13,244 nucleotides of DNA from CAZYWA01 sp964650975 [NCBI: uncultured bacterium] (GTDB lineage: Bacteria > JADJOY01): positions 1 to 13,244 of the forward strand of contig CAZYWA010000194.1 of assembly GCA_964650975.1 (NCBI GenBank). The letters run 5' to 3'. Position 1 is the stretch's first letter, and every line of letters begins with the position of its first letter. The position numbers and the translations under genes are program-made. Under the pieces are notes generated by a model. That model was not told where the DNA came from. It was given only the letters and a program-made list of their open reading frames with translations, and did not search any database. Positions 1 through 7,496 of this stretch are shown here, one piece after another.

Positions 1-365
1 AGTCGCCGTTCCAGGGGCATTTCCGGGTCGCACGCCGCGACGTCGTGCTCGGTGGCCGGCCCATTGCCGAGGGTACGCGCGTGATGCTGCTGTGGGCCTC
101 GGCGAATCGCGACGAGGTGGTGTTTCCCGACCCGGACCGCATCGATCTCGACCGCCCCAACGCCCGCGGCCACCTGGCCTTCGGCGTCGGGATCCATCAC
201 TGCATCGGCGCGATGCTCGCGCGTCGTCAAGCGCAGATCGCGCTCGAGACCGTGCTCGACCGCACGGCGCGGATCGAGCCGGCGTGGCCGGCGCCGCCGC
301 GGCACGTCCCGAGCTTGTTCGTTCGCCGCCTGACCCGTCTCGACCTCGTGGCCCAGCCGCGCTGA
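1..365 (+). CDS. Cytochrome P450, C-terminal fragment (runs off left edge)
   Basis: The reading frame is open from base 3 and ends in TGA at 363-365, so only the last ~120 residues of a ~400-residue protein are present. Cytochrome P450s are heme monooxygenases that insert one oxygen atom from O2 into organic substrates using ferredoxin- or reductase-supplied electrons. Visible landmarks are the ASANRD segment followed by FPDPDRIDLDRPN, then HLAFGVGIHHCIGAMLARR. The last is the heme-binding loop FGxGxHxCxGxxLAR; its cysteine, the fifth ligand of the heme iron, is the TGC at 201-203. Bacterial class I soluble P450s have this arrangement and no membrane anchor would be expected. The substrate-recognition regions lie outside the window, so substrate and subfamily cannot be assigned. 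No partner ferredoxin follows immediately downstream. Confidence 0.95.
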   Translation, partial: SPFQGHFRVARRDVVLGGRPIAEGTRVMLLWASANRDEVVFPDPDRIDLDRPNARGHLAFGVGIHHCIGAMLARRQAQIALETVLDRTARIEPAWPAPPRHVPSLFVRRLTRLDLVAQPR

Positions 366-370
366 TCCGA

Positions 371-425
371 TCCCGGGCGTTTCCGGGAGGTCCGCTTTTT
401 CGGCCCCAGCTCGCGGCTTCTGGGG
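371..425 (+). terminator. Possible hairpins downstream of the P450 gene
   Basis: Two short stems follow the P450 stop codon. The first pairs TCCCGG (371-376) with CCGGGA (383-388) and is followed by TCCGCTTTTTCGG, which contains a five-T run. The second pairs CCCCAG (404-409) with CTGGGG (420-425). Either could act as a weak intrinsic terminator, but the stems are only 6 bp and the T-run is short and offset. Confidence 0.3.
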
Positions 426-498
426 TAGAGTCCGGGATGCAACGGCCGGGCGCGCGATGGGGGTCGAGCGGCTCACCGTTCCAACGTTACGTCACAAC

Positions 499-523
499 AC
501 GCCCTCGAGGGGCGTAAGGAGGA
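499..523 (+). promoter_or_regulatory. Small hairpin plus strong Shine-Dalgarno before the exported protein gene
   Basis: ACGCCC (499-504) and GGGCGT (510-515) form a 6-bp stem with a TCGAG loop. It is followed directly by AAGGAGGA (516-523), a near-consensus ribosome binding site 4-5 bases before the ATG at 528. The strong site fixes that start. A hairpin abutting the site could protect the 5' end or modulate initiation, but there is no direct evidence for that. Confidence 0.55.
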
Positions 524-527
524 ATCC

Positions 528-1121
528 ATGCAGGCGAAGGCCGTGATCGGTGCGGTGGCATTCTCTGCGATGGTGGTGACCCGTGCGTGGTCCGGTGACC
601 AGCCGGCGGCCAAGCCCGCCGCCGCGGCCAAGCCGGCGGCGAAGCAGACCGACGCGCAGCTCATTGCGAGCGCCCTCAAGGCGGCGCCCGCGAACGTGGG
701 CAAGGGCGCCACGGTCGTGACGATGGAGGCCGACGGCTCGATGCGCACGCTGCGCACCGGAACCAACGGCTTCACGTGCATGCCGGACGATCCGCACACT
801 CCGGGGCCCGATCCGATGTGCATGGACGCCAATTCGATGGAATGGGTCCACGCGCTGGTGAGCAAGACGACCCCGCCGGCCGGCAAGGTCGGCTTCATGT
901 ACATGCTCGCGGGCGGCACCGACGCCAGCAACACCGATCCCTACGCGACTGGACCGACCACCACCAATCACTGGATCAAGACCGGCCCCCACGTGATGGT
1001 GGTGGGCGCCGACCCCGCGTTCTACGACGCCTATCCGAAGAGCCCCGATCCCGACACGTCGGTTCCCTACGTGATGTGGGCCGGGACGCCGTACCAGCAC
1101 CTGATGGCGCCGGTGAAGTAG
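528..1121 (+). CDS. Exported protein of unknown function (197 aa)
   Basis: The start is fixed by AAGGAGGA just upstream. Residues 1-22 (MQAKAVIGAVAFSAMVVTRA...) look like a Sec signal peptide with a Lys and a hydrophobic core. A low-complexity Ala/Pro/Lys linker follows (about 24-40), suggesting the mature domain is held off the membrane or other proteins by a flexible arm. The remaining ~155 residues form one compact domain with segments such as FTCMPDDPHTPGPDPMCMD, a Gly/Thr-rich middle (MLAGGTDASNTDPYA), and GPHVMVVGADPAF near the end. Two Cys and many Met cluster around residues 83-105. The domain resembles a conserved periplasmic hypothetical family I have seen in Proteobacteria and Acidobacteria; no function is known to me. 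It is alone in its transcription unit and converges on the minus-strand DUF2277 gene, with a shared hairpin between them. Confidence 0.85.
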   Translation: MQAKAVIGAVAFSAMVVTRAWSGDQPAAKPAAAAKPAAKQTDAQLIASALKAAPANVGKGATVVTMEADGSMRTLRTGTNGFTCMPDDPHTPGPDPMCMDANSMEWVHALVSKTTPPAGKVGFMYMLAGGTDASNTDPYATGPTTTNHWIKTGPHVMVVGADPAFYDAYPKSPDPDTSVPYVMWAGTPYQHLMAPVK

Positions 1122-1140
1122 CAGCCGTTCGTTCAGGGCA

Positions 1141-1188
1141 CGCTTCGCGCCGCTCGACCTGAGAACGGGGTCAAGCGGGCGCGAAGCG
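1141..1188. terminator. Long imperfect hairpin between convergent genes (candidate bidirectional terminator)
   Basis: CGCTTCGCGCC (1141-1151) is perfectly complementary to GGCGCGAAGCG (1178-1188). The stem continues inward through GCT/AGC and GACC/GGTC with one bulge (1177) and one mismatch, closing on a 9-base loop. It lies 20 bases after the stop of the plus-strand exported protein and covers the last codons and stop (1171-1173) of the minus-strand DUF2277 gene. There is no T-run, so it would act as a structural or mRNA 3'-end element, or in Rho-assisted termination. Confidence 0.5.
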
Positions 1189-1443
1189 CGCCGCGGCCTT
1201 GGCGCGGGCGCGCGCCGCTTCGGTGGCGCGATCCCGCGGTACGGCGTGAGTCTCGAGCGAGCGCAGCAGCACCCGCGCCACTTGGGTCACCTGCTCGACG
1301 GCGTCGTGGAAGGCCTGCTCGTTCGCCTTCGACGGCTTCGTGAACCCCGACAGCTTGCGGACGAACTGCAGCGAAGCGGCCTGGATTTCCTCGTCGGTCG
1401 CGGGTGGCTCGAAGTTGAAGAGGGTCTTGATGCTGCGGCACAT
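1171..1443 (-). CDS. DUF2277 family protein (90 aa)
   Basis: The sequence opens MCRSIKTLFNFEPPATDEEI and continues with ASLQFVRKLSGFTKPSKANE, the signature of the DUF2277 family: short (~90 aa) cytosolic proteins spread through Actinobacteria, Acidobacteria, Chloroflexi and deltaproteobacteria-like lineages. Length and both ends match the family, so the gene is intact. The C-terminal third is Arg/Ala-rich and probably helical (RATEAARARAKAAARF). There is no signal peptide. The conserved Cys at position 2 and the R/K pattern may bind something, but the biochemical role is unknown. The start is supported by GGGAGA six bases upstream on the minus strand. It lies 27 bases downstream of the M28 peptidase gene, so the two are probably co-transcribed; whether this reflects a shared function is unclear. 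Confidence 0.93.
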   Translation of the reverse strand: MCRSIKTLFNFEPPATDEEIQAASLQFVRKLSGFTKPSKANEQAFHDAVEQVTQVARVLLRSLETHAVPRDRATEAARARAKAAARFAPA

Positions 1444-1470
1444 GGCGGTCTCCCGGATGTTTGGCGGCCG

Positions 1471-2832
1471 TCAGCGGGTGCGCGGCGTCGCTCCGGCCGC
1501 GTCGGCGATCATCTGCGCGTCGACCGCGACCTCGTAGCGTAACGAGTTGAAATCCATGCGGTCGGGGGTGTCGTAGGGCGTGTGGTAGTAGATGAACGGC
1601 GACTTGGTTTCGTAATAGGTCGGCACGCCGAGGGCGATGTACCAGAGCACGTCGCTGCCGGGATCGAGGCTGTCCGAGATCGACGCCGGGCTGCCGGTCT
1701 TCTTGGTGAAGTCGATCGAGGTCATGTCGTCGAGCCCTTGCTGGCCCACCTCCGCGGGCTCGGCCGCGATGATGGATTCGCCACCCGCGATCCCGGCGAC
1801 GTCGATCTCCACCATCAACCGGCAGTGCTCGCGGATGTCCTTCGAATTCTGGCCGATCACGTACTGAAACGATCCCTGCAGGTTCTGCTCTTCGGCGCTG
1901 AAGAAGGCGAAGTGCACCGAGCGCTCGAGGTCGTAGCTCGAGGCCAGGACCTTCGCGATCTCGAGCAAGCCGACGATTCCGGAGCCGTCGTCGATGGCTC
2001 CCAGGGAAGTCGCGAGCGAGTCGAGATGCGCGCTCACCGTCACGTAGTCGTCCTCTCCCGGGCGGCCCGGCAGGACGCCGATCACGTTGACGCTCTGCGC
2101 TGGCGCCGTGCTGTTGGTGGAGTGGATCGTGAGCCGCTGGCTCGCGTTCCGCTTGAGCCTGGCGCCGGTGTCCTGGTCCACCGAGACCGCGGGGATCGTG
2201 GCGAACGGCTGCACCGCGCCGAGCTCCACCAGCGGCTCGCCGTGCTCGCCCTTCCACGATTTCATCTCGATGAAGCCCACCGCGCCGAACACCTGCGCGT
2301 TCAGGTACTGCAGCGCGCGATTCGCGTCCTCGCTGGTGTCGACGAGGTGGATCTTCCCCTCGAGCTCGCGGCGCGAGTGCATCGCGTACTCGGGCTGGGT
2401 GCCGGTGCCCACGTAGACCATCTGCGCGGTGATGCCCTCGGGCGGCGTCGCGGTCGAGAACGCGAGCGAGCCTCCCGGCACGGCCCCGCCCTCGGGTCCG
2501 TCGAGGCTCATGTCGAGGCCGCCGTCTCGCCACAACACGTAGTCGAAGGGCGGCTCGGTGATCTCGATGCCGGGATTGGCGCCCAGCGTGGTCGCGATGA
2601 AATCGCGCGCCGCCACCTCGCCCGCCGACCCGGCGTCGCGAATCCCGATCGCCGTGAGCCCGCTCTCGAAGTCGCGAAGCTCGTTCTCGGAGATCTGGCG
2701 CAGCATGGCGCTCTGCGGTCCGGCCGTGCCCGGCCCGCCGGAGCAACCCGCACAAGCCACGCCGGCCAGGACCGCGGTCGCGGCCACCTTCCCGAACCGA
2801 TCGAAGAAGCGCGCTGCCTCGCGGCTGGTCAT
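1471..2832 (-). CDS. M28 family zinc metallopeptidase, probable lipoprotein (453 aa)
   Basis: M28 enzymes are di-zinc aminopeptidases or carboxypeptidases with an alpha/beta fold. All expected metal ligands can be placed: H269 and the assisting D271 in VSAHLDS, bridging D281 in GAIDDGSG, catalytic E314 and ligand E315 in FFSAEEQN, D344 in VEIDVAG, and H417 in YYHTPYDTPDRMD. The active site is therefore complete. The N-terminus (residues ~14-30, KVAATAVLAGVACAGC) is a hydrophobic signal segment ending in Cys, consistent with a lipoprotein anchored in the envelope, although the lipobox is imperfect. Residues ~120-230 probably form the PA-type inserted domain seen in many M28 proteins (inference). 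GGAG about ten bases upstream of the ATG supports the start. The likely role is trimming peptides in the periplasm or outside the cell. The DUF2277 gene follows after 27 bases; the giant repeat-protein gene lies 121 bases upstream on the same strand. Confidence 0.93.
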   Translation of the reverse strand: MTSREAARFFDRFGKVAATAVLAGVACAGCSGGPGTAGPQSAMLRQISENELRDFESGLTAIGIRDAGSAGEVAARDFIATTLGANPGIEITEPPFDYVLWRDGGLDMSLDGPEGGAVPGGSLAFSTATPPEGITAQMVYVGTGTQPEYAMHSRRELEGKIHLVDTSEDANRALQYLNAQVFGAVGFIEMKSWKGEHGEPLVELGAVQPFATIPAVSVDQDTGARLKRNASQRLTIHSTNSTAPAQSVNVIGVLPGRPGEDDYVTVSAHLDSLATSLGAIDDGSGIVGLLEIAKVLASSYDLERSVHFAFFSAEEQNLQGSFQYVIGQNSKDIREHCRLMVEIDVAGIAGGESIIAAEPAEVGQQGLDDMTSIDFTKKTGSPASISDSLDPGSDVLWYIALGVPTYYETKSPFIYYHTPYDTPDRMDFNSLRYEVAVDAQMIADAAGATPRTR

Positions 2833-2953
2833 CGGTCTCGCTCTCCGTGGCGGCGTTCTCGCCTAGAGCTCGGTCCGGCACCGTCTGACGATGGAGATCC
2901 GAGGCGCCGCAGAGCCGTGCCCCTCGGTCCCGGCTCGGCCCCGCGATCGCGAC

Positions 2954-5900
2954 TCAACTCGCGCGCAGTCTCTCGCTCCTCGGGTGAGACCGGGTTCGGC
3001 GCCGCAACCAGGGCACGAGCGTCGAGAGCGCCACCAGCACGCTCGACGAGGCACTCGGTGCGCCGATCGCGCCGCAGCCGGTCTTGAAGGTCGCGGTCAC
3101 GCTGCGAGCCGCGCTCATGGTCACCTGGCAGGGCGCGGTCCCGGTGCAGGCGCCGCTCCAGGCCGAGAAGGTCGAGCCCGAGGCCGGCGTCGCCGTGAGC
3201 GTGACCAGCGTATTCGGTGCGTAATTCGACGAGCACGCCGTGCCGCAGTTGATGCCGGCCGGGTTGCTGGTGACGGTGCCGCTGCCCACCAGCGTCACGG
3301 TCAGCGGGTACGACTGACCGTCGAACGCGGCCACCACGCTCTGCGCCGCGTCGAGGGTGACCTGGCACGTTCCGGTTCCCGAGCAGGCGCCGCTCCAGCC
3401 GGTGAACGTCGAGCCCGCGGCCGGCGTCGCGGTCAAGGTGACGAGAGTCCCGGACGGGTAGCTCGCCAGGCAGGTCGGGGTGCAGCTGATTCCCGGCACG
3501 TCGCTGGTCACGGTTCCGGCGCCGGTGCCGGAGAGCGCCACCGAGAGCTGGAAAGTGGGAACGAAGAACGTGGCGGTGACGCTGCGCGCGATGGTCATCG
3601 GCAGCTGGCAGGTGCCCGTGCCGGTGCAGGCGCCGCTCCAGCCGGTGAAGGTCGAGCCGGCGTCGGGCGTCGCGGTGAGCGTCACGGTGGTGCCGTAGCC
3701 GTAGGTCGACGAGCAGCTGGCGCCGCAGTCGATGCCGGCCGGGCTGCTGGTCACCCGGCCGGATCCCGCTCCCGCCTTGGCGACGTTGAGCGCGAACGTT
3801 TGCAGCGTGAAGGTCGCGGAGACGCTCTGCGCGGCATTCATCGTCACCAGGCAGTTGCCGGTTCCCGCGCAGCCACCGCCGCTCCAGCCGCTGAAGGTGG
3901 TGCCCGCCGCCGGGAGAGCGGCGAGCGTCACCACGGTGCCGTAGTTGTAGTTGGCGGAGCACGCCGTCCCGCAGCTGATGCCGAGCGGGCTGCTGGTCAC
4001 GGCTCCCGAGCCGGTGCCGAGCTTGGTGATCGAGAGGTTGAACGACTGCAGCGCGAAGCTGGCCGTGACCGCCTTCGCGGCGGTCATCGAGACCTGGCAC
4101 GTACCGGTTCCGGAGCATCCTGCGCCGCTCCAGCCCGTGAAGTTGGAGCCGGCGGCGGGAGCCGCACTGAGCGTCACCGTGGTCCCGTAGTCGTACGTGC
4201 TCGCGCACGTGGCACCGCAGTCGATCCCGGCGGGAGTGCTGGTGACGGAGCCGGACCCGTTCCCCGCCTTGGCGACCGAGAGAGAGAACGTCTGCAGCGT
4301 GAAGTTGGCGCTCACGCTCTGCGCCGAGCTCACCGTGACCACGCAGTTGCCGGTGCCGGAGCAGCCGCCACCGGACCAGCCGGTGAAGGTCGATCCCGCC
4401 GTGGCCGCGGCCGTGAGCGTGACGGGAGTGCCGTAGGTGAACGAGCCCGCGCACACCGCTCCGCAGCTGATGCCGATCGGGCTACTGGTCACCGTTCCCG
4501 AGCCGTTGCCGGTCTTGACCACCGAGAGCTGGAAGGACTGCAGCGTGAAGATCGCCGTCAGGTTTCGAGCCGTGGTCATCGGCAACACGCAGGCGCCGGT
4601 ACCGGTGCAGGGGCCGGCCCAGCCGGCGAAGTCCGTTCCGGCATCCGGAGTCGCGGTGAGGGTCACCGAGGTGCCGTAGTCGAAGAGGAACGAGCAGGTG
4701 GCTCCGCAGTCGATGCCGGCCGGGTTGCTGGTCACGCGGCCCGACCCGTTGCTCGCCTTGGCGACGGTGAGCTGTGCCGCCTGGAGCGTGAAGTTGGCGG
4801 ACACGGACTGGGCGCCGTTCACCGTGACCACGCAGGTGCTCGTGCCCGAGCAACCGCCGCCGCTCCAGCCGGTGAACGTGGAGCCGGGAGCCGCGGTCGC
4901 GGTGAGGGTCACCACCGTGCCGGACGAGAACGAGGCCGAGCACAGGAGCCCGCAGCTGATCCCCGACGGGCTACTGGTGACGCTGCCGATCCCGTTCCCC
5001 GTGAGCGCGACCGAGAGCTGGAACGGCTGGACCGTGAAGGTCGCGGTGACGCTCGTGGCGGTGTTCACGGTGACTTGACAGGTCCCGGTGCCCGAGCATC
5101 CGCCGCCGCTCCAGCCGGCGAAGGTCGATCCCAGATCCGGCGTCGCCGTGAGCGTGACCGGGGTGCCCGAGGTGAAGACGGCGGAGCAGGTGGCGCCGCA
5201 GTCGATGCCGGCGGGGCTGCTGGTGACGGTTCCGGTCCCGGTTCCAGCCTTGGTGACGGAGATCGACGGGGACGAGAACGCGAAGGTGGCGGTCACGCTC
5301 TGCGCCGCCGACATCGTGACCTGGCAGGTGCCGGTGCCCGAGCATCCGGCACCGCTCCATCCCGAGAAGGTCGAGCCCGCGGCCGGCGCGGCGGTGAGCG
5401 TCACCACCGTGCCCGGCTCGAAGGTGGCCACGCAGGTCGCCCCGCAACTGATTCCCAGCGGGCTGCTGGTCACGGTGCCGGTGCCGGTGCCGAGGGTCGC
5501 CACCGAAAGCGAGATGTTCGAGTCGTAGATGTACGCCGCCCCGGAGGCGCTCGCGCCCGCGTCCGCGAGATAGGAGCCGATCGCCACCTTGCCGGCGTCG
5601 ACCGCGACCTGGATGCCGAATCCGTCGCCGGCGGCTTCGTCCGCCGCCACCACCTTGTTGAGCAGCGTCCAACTGGCGCCGCTTCCCTGGAAGACGTACG
5701 CGGCGCCCGAATCGGCTCCGGCCGCGTCCGCGAGCGGCGATCCGACCGCGAGCACGTCGCCGCTCAGGGCCAGCGAGGTGGCGAAGTTGTCGCTGGCGGC
5801 GGCGTCCGGCGCGGTGATCTTGGTTTGCTGCGACCAGCTCGTGCCGCTGCGCACGTACACGTAGGCCGAGCCGCCGTTGCTCACGGTGGTGTCGTCGCCG

Positions 5901-6769
5901 AAGGCGCCCACCACCGCCGTGTTCCCGTAGAGCGCGGCCGCATTGCCGAAGCTGTCGTTGGCCGCGCCGTCGCTGGCGGTGAGCTTGGCCTGCTGCGACC
6001 AGGTGGTGCCGCTGCGCACGTAGACGTAGGCGGCGCCGGCGTAGCTGCCGCCGGAGGTGGTCTTGAACGCCGCGCCGAGCAGCGCCGTGTCGCCGCTCAC
6101 CGCGGCCGAGTAGCCCAGCAAGTCGTCGGCGGCGCCGTCGCTCGCGACCAGCTTGGCCTGCTGCGTCCAGATGTAGCCGTTGCTGCGGACGAAGACGTAG
6201 CCGGCGCCGGAGTTCGAGCCCTTGGGGTCGCTCTTGGCCGAGCCGACCACGATGGTGTCGCCGTCGAGCGCCACCGCCGCCCCGAAGAGATCGCCGCCGA
6301 CGCCGTCGCTGGCGCGCAGCTTGGCCACCTGGATCCACGTGGTGCCGTTCCACTGGAACACGTACGCGGCGCCCGAGTCGGTGCCGAAGTCGTCGGTGTT
6401 GTAGGCACCCACCACCAGCGTGAAGCCCTGCAGCGCCACGGCATTGCCGAAGTGGTCGCCGGCTTTGCCGTCGCTCGCCGTGAGCTTCTGCTCGAGCGAC
6501 CACGTGGCGCCGCTCCGCGTGTAGAGGTACACCGAGCCCGAATCGGTGCCCTTGTCGTCGTCGCGCAGCGCACCGACCGCCAGCGTGTCGCCGCTCAGCG
6601 CCACCGATGCGCCGAAGCGATCGTCGGCCGCGCCGTCGTTCGCCGTCACCTTGACCTGGGGCGCCACCGCTGCGCGCGCGAGGCCGGGGGCCACGATCAG
6701 CGCCATCGTGAATCCGAGAGCGATGGCGAGCGCAGAGCGCAAGCGATCCATGTGCCGTCCTGATTGCAT
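2954..6769 (-). CDS. Giant secreted protein: FG-GAP_2 propeller plus ten InlB-B-like repeats and a C-terminal sorting-like tail (1271 aa)
   Basis: Residues 1-36 are a signal peptide (Arg-rich start, [21 protein letters not shown] core and cleavage region). Residues ~40-416 hold seven ~55-residue units of the form KLTASDG..D.FG..VAL.GDT..VGA....DSGAAYVF, the FG-GAP_2 type; seven blades would close a beta-propeller. Residues 420-1228 hold ten ~81-residue units of the form LSV...G.GTVTSSPxGIxCG..C......VTLTA.P..GSTF.GWSG..C.GTGTC.VTM..A.SVTATF, matching bacterial InlB-B/Flg_new_2-like domains; each unit keeps four Cys, likely two disulfides. The last ~43 residues ([20 protein letters not shown] then WLRRR) combine a GCG motif, a short hydrophobic stretch and an Arg cluster, resembling MYXO-CTERM-type sorting tails. 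AAGGAG (6778-6783) eight bases upstream supports the first ATG over Met7. It is probably a surface or extracellular adhesin or matrix protein; the ligand is unknown. Confidence 0.92.
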   Translation of the reverse strand: MQSGRHMDRLRSALAIALGFTMALIVAPGLARAAVAPQVKVTANDGAADDRFGASVALSGDTLAVGALRDDDKGTDSGSVYLYTRSGATWSLEQKLTASDGKAGDHFGNAVALQGFTLVVGAYNTDDFGTDSGAAYVFQWNGTTWIQVAKLRASDGVGGDLFGAAVALDGDTIVVGSAKSDPKGSNSGAGYVFVRSNGYIWTQQAKLVASDGAADDLLGYSAAVSGDTALLGAAFKTTSGGSYAGAAYVYVRSGTTWSQQAKLTASDGAANDSFGNAAALYGNTAVVGAFGDDTTVSNGGSAYVYVRSGTSWSQQTKITAPDAAASDNFATSLALSGDVLAVGSPLADAAGADSGAAYVFQGSGASWTLLNKVVAADEAAGDGFGIQVAVDAGKVAIGSYLADAGASASGAAYIYDSNISLSVATLGTGTGTVTSSPLGISCGATCVATFEPGTVVTLTAAPAAGSTFSGWSGAGCSGTGTCQVTMSAAQSVTATFAFSSPSISVTKAGTGTGTVTSSPAGIDCGATCSAVFTSGTPVTLTATPDLGSTFAGWSGGGCSGTGTCQVTVNTATSVTATFTVQPFQLSVALTGNGIGSVTSSPSGISCGLLCSASFSSGTVVTLTATAAPGSTFTGWSGGGCSGTSTCVVTVNGAQSVSANFTLQAAQLTVAKASNGSGRVTSNPAGIDCGATCSFLFDYGTSVTLTATPDAGTDFAGWAGPCTGTGACVLPMTTARNLTAIFTLQSFQLSVVKTGNGSGTVTSSPIGISCGAVCAGSFTYGTPVTLTAAATAGSTFTGWSGGGCSGTGNCVVTVSSAQSVSANFTLQTFSLSVAKAGNGSGSVTSTPAGIDCGATCASTYDYGTTVTLSAAPAAGSNFTGWSGAGCSGTGTCQVSMTAAKAVTASFALQSFNLSITKLGTGSGAVTSSPLGISCGTACSANYNYGTVVTLAALPAAGTTFSGWSGGGCAGTGNCLVTMNAAQSVSATFTLQTFALNVAKAGAGSGRVTSSPAGIDCGASCSSTYGYGTTVTLTATPDAGSTFTGWSGACTGTGTCQLPMTIARSVTATFFVPTFQLSVALSGTGAGTVTSDVPGISCTPTCLASYPSGTLVTLTATPAAGSTFTGWSGACSGTGTCQVTLDAAQSVVAAFDGQSYPLTVTLVGSGTVTSNPAGINCGTACSSNYAPNTLVTLTATPASGSTFSAWSGACTGTAPCQVTMSAARSVTATFKTGCGAIGAPSASSSVLVALSTLVPWLRRRTRSHPRSERLRAS
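3086..5512 (-). repeat. Ten tandem ~243-bp units encoding InlB-B-like repeats
   Basis: The array lies inside the giant secreted-protein gene and encodes residues 420-1228. Unit hallmarks on the protein are TVTSSP, GI(S/D)CG, VTLTA, GWSG and SVTATF. The motif alternates strictly along the array: GISC in units 1, 3, 5, 7, 9; GIDC in units 2, 4, 6, 8; GINC in unit 10. Units 4 and 8 share a distinctive LPMT-x-AR segment and a shortened GxCTGTG loop, suggesting a four-unit higher-order period. Units are diverged in DNA sequence, so the expansion is old or under diversification. Confidence 0.9.
5522..6652 (-). repeat. Seven ~165-bp units encoding FG-GAP_2 propeller blades
   Basis: Each unit encodes ~55 residues, beginning K(L/V/I)xAxD and containing an FG or similar pair, ALxGDTxxVGA, and GAAYVF/YV, followed by a Trp-containing linker (TWSQQA or similar). 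Seven units are countable: [49 protein letters not shown]. The last lacks the Trp linker and runs straight into the first InlB-like repeat. Classical calcium-binding DxDxDG loops are not obvious. Confidence 0.88.
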
Positions 6770-6777
6770 CGGGCGGG

Positions 6778-6783
6778 CTCCTT
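6778..6783 (-). promoter_or_regulatory. Shine-Dalgarno deciding the giant-protein start
   Basis: AAGGAG on the minus strand, eight bases before the ATG at 6769, favours that start over the in-frame Met at codon 7, which has no comparable site. Confidence 0.6.
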
Positions 6784-6837
6784 CCGAGGACGCGCCTCAG
6801 CGCGGTCCTCCGTGCCACCGGTGGTCGAGTTCCTTCG

Positions 6838-6868
6838 ATGCTAGCACCGAGCGGACCCCCCTCCTCAA
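6838..6868 (-). promoter_or_regulatory. Weak candidate sigma70-type promoter for the giant-protein gene
   Basis: On the minus strand TTGAGG (6868-6863) and TAGCAT (6843-6838) resemble -35 and -10 boxes, but the 19-base spacer is long and the -10 is poor. The 188-bp divergent gap (6770-6957) must carry promoters in both directions; no convincing plus-strand boxes were found. Confidence 0.2.
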
Positions 6869-6957
6869 GGGGTACCCGCGGTGGGCTCGGTTTTCCCTGC
6901 CGTCGATCGTCGGTTCGACTAAGCTCGCGCCCCGAGGGGTGGTACCGAGGAGTGGCG

Positions 6958-7401
6958 ATGAAGAGAACGGCGATGGCGATGGCGATGGTGGTGCTCGGAG
7001 TGGTGGGATGCGGAGGGAGTGGGGGAGGTGGAGGCGGAGGAGGCGGCTTCGACATCGCGACCCAGATGGTCGCGAATGCGTACTTTTACGCGCCGCTCAC
7101 TCATCCCCCGACCGATTTCTCGATGCTGGCACTGATTTACGATCCGACCGCGGCCCTGGTGCAGGCCACGCTCCCCGGTGGAAACCTGGCACTGCGAGGA
7201 TTTTCCGGGCCCCTCACCGGCCCCACGACGTTCACCGTCGATCAGGCGCAGTACGGAGCTCCCGCGGCGGCGAGCGGCACGGGCGAGGTCACCAACGACG
7301 GCAATGCCGTGGACGTGAGCTTCACGCTGACGTCGTCGCCCAGCGACCCGCCGTGGACGTTCACGGGCACGCTCGACCACGTCGGTCCGCTCGGCGGCTG
7401 A
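6958..7401 (+). CDS. Small Gly-rich probable lipoprotein (147 aa)
   Basis: The frame is open from 6838, but the ATG at 6958 is the credible start: GAGGAG lies at 6947-6952 and the resulting N-terminus MKRTAMAMAMVVLGVVGC is a textbook lipoprotein signal with basic n-region, hydrophobic core and lipobox V-V-G-C18. Cys18 is followed by a linker with a run of nine glycines, a common spacer tethering lipoproteins in high-GC Gram-negatives. The mature ~115 residues contain beta-like, Thr/Gly-rich segments (LALRGFSGPLTGPTTFTVD, GTGEVTNDGNAVDVSFTLTS) and two Trp-free halves joined by Pro-rich turns. I do not recognise the family. The repeated hexamer GGCGAT encodes the AMAMAM of the signal core. It is divergent from the giant repeat protein and is followed by a very strong hairpin before the lyase-like gene. 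Confidence 0.82.
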   Translation: MKRTAMAMAMVVLGVVGCGGSGGGGGGGGGFDIATQMVANAYFYAPLTHPPTDFSMLALIYDPTAALVQATLPGGNLALRGFSGPLTGPTTFTVDQAQYGAPAAASGTGEVTNDGNAVDVSFTLTSSPSDPPWTFTGTLDHVGPLGG

Positions 7402-7411
7402 GTCGTTCCGG

Positions 7412-7466
7412 CGCCTGGAGCCGGATCGCCCCGAAGGTAGTGACCGCGGCGATTCGGCTCCAGGCG
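7412..7466 (+). terminator. 19-bp fully pairable hairpin between lipoprotein and lyase-like genes
   Basis: CGCCTGGAGCCGGATCGCC (7412-7430) pairs along its whole length with GGCGATTCGGCTCCAGGCG (7448-7466); in plus-strand RNA all 19 positions pair, 18 Watson-Crick and one G-U. The loop is 17 bases (7431-7447). It lies 10 bases after the lipoprotein stop and 17 bases before the Shine-Dalgarno of the lyase-like gene. No T-run follows, so it may be a transcript-end structure, a processing or stability element, or a leader element for the downstream operon. On minus-strand RNA the G-U becomes an A-C mismatch, so the structure favours plus-strand transcripts. Confidence 0.7.
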
Positions 7467-7483
7467 GTTGCGCCCGAGATGTT

Positions 7484-7492
7484 GGAGGGAGG
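7484..7492 (+). promoter_or_regulatory. Strong Shine-Dalgarno of the lyase-like gene
   Basis: GGAGGGAGG, four bases before the ATG at 7497. It decides that start over the out-of-frame ATG at 7493. Confidence 0.65.
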
Positions 7493-7496
7493 ATGA

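Noticed and set aside
1133-2881. 582-codon minus-strand frame overlapping the M28 gene
   Set aside because: Arg-rich shadow in another frame; the M28 frame contains all zinc ligands and a signal sequence.
3086-5512. CRISPR-like or satellite interpretation of the periodic region
   Set aside because: Units are ~243 bp, protein-coding, and diverged with conserved amino acids, so they are domain repeats.
2891-6763. 1290-codon open frame on the plus strand opposite the giant repeat protein
   Set aside because: Its translation is Arg/Gly/Ala-rich and featureless, and it mirrors the tandem repeats of the real minus-strand gene, which has a signal peptide, recognisable domains and a ribosome site. 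High GC and repetition keep stops away from the antisense frame.
6838-6957. Longer N-terminus for the small lipoprotein
   Set aside because: The extra 40 residues are Arg/Ser/Pro-rich and would bury the lipoprotein signal; GAGGAG supports the start at 6958.
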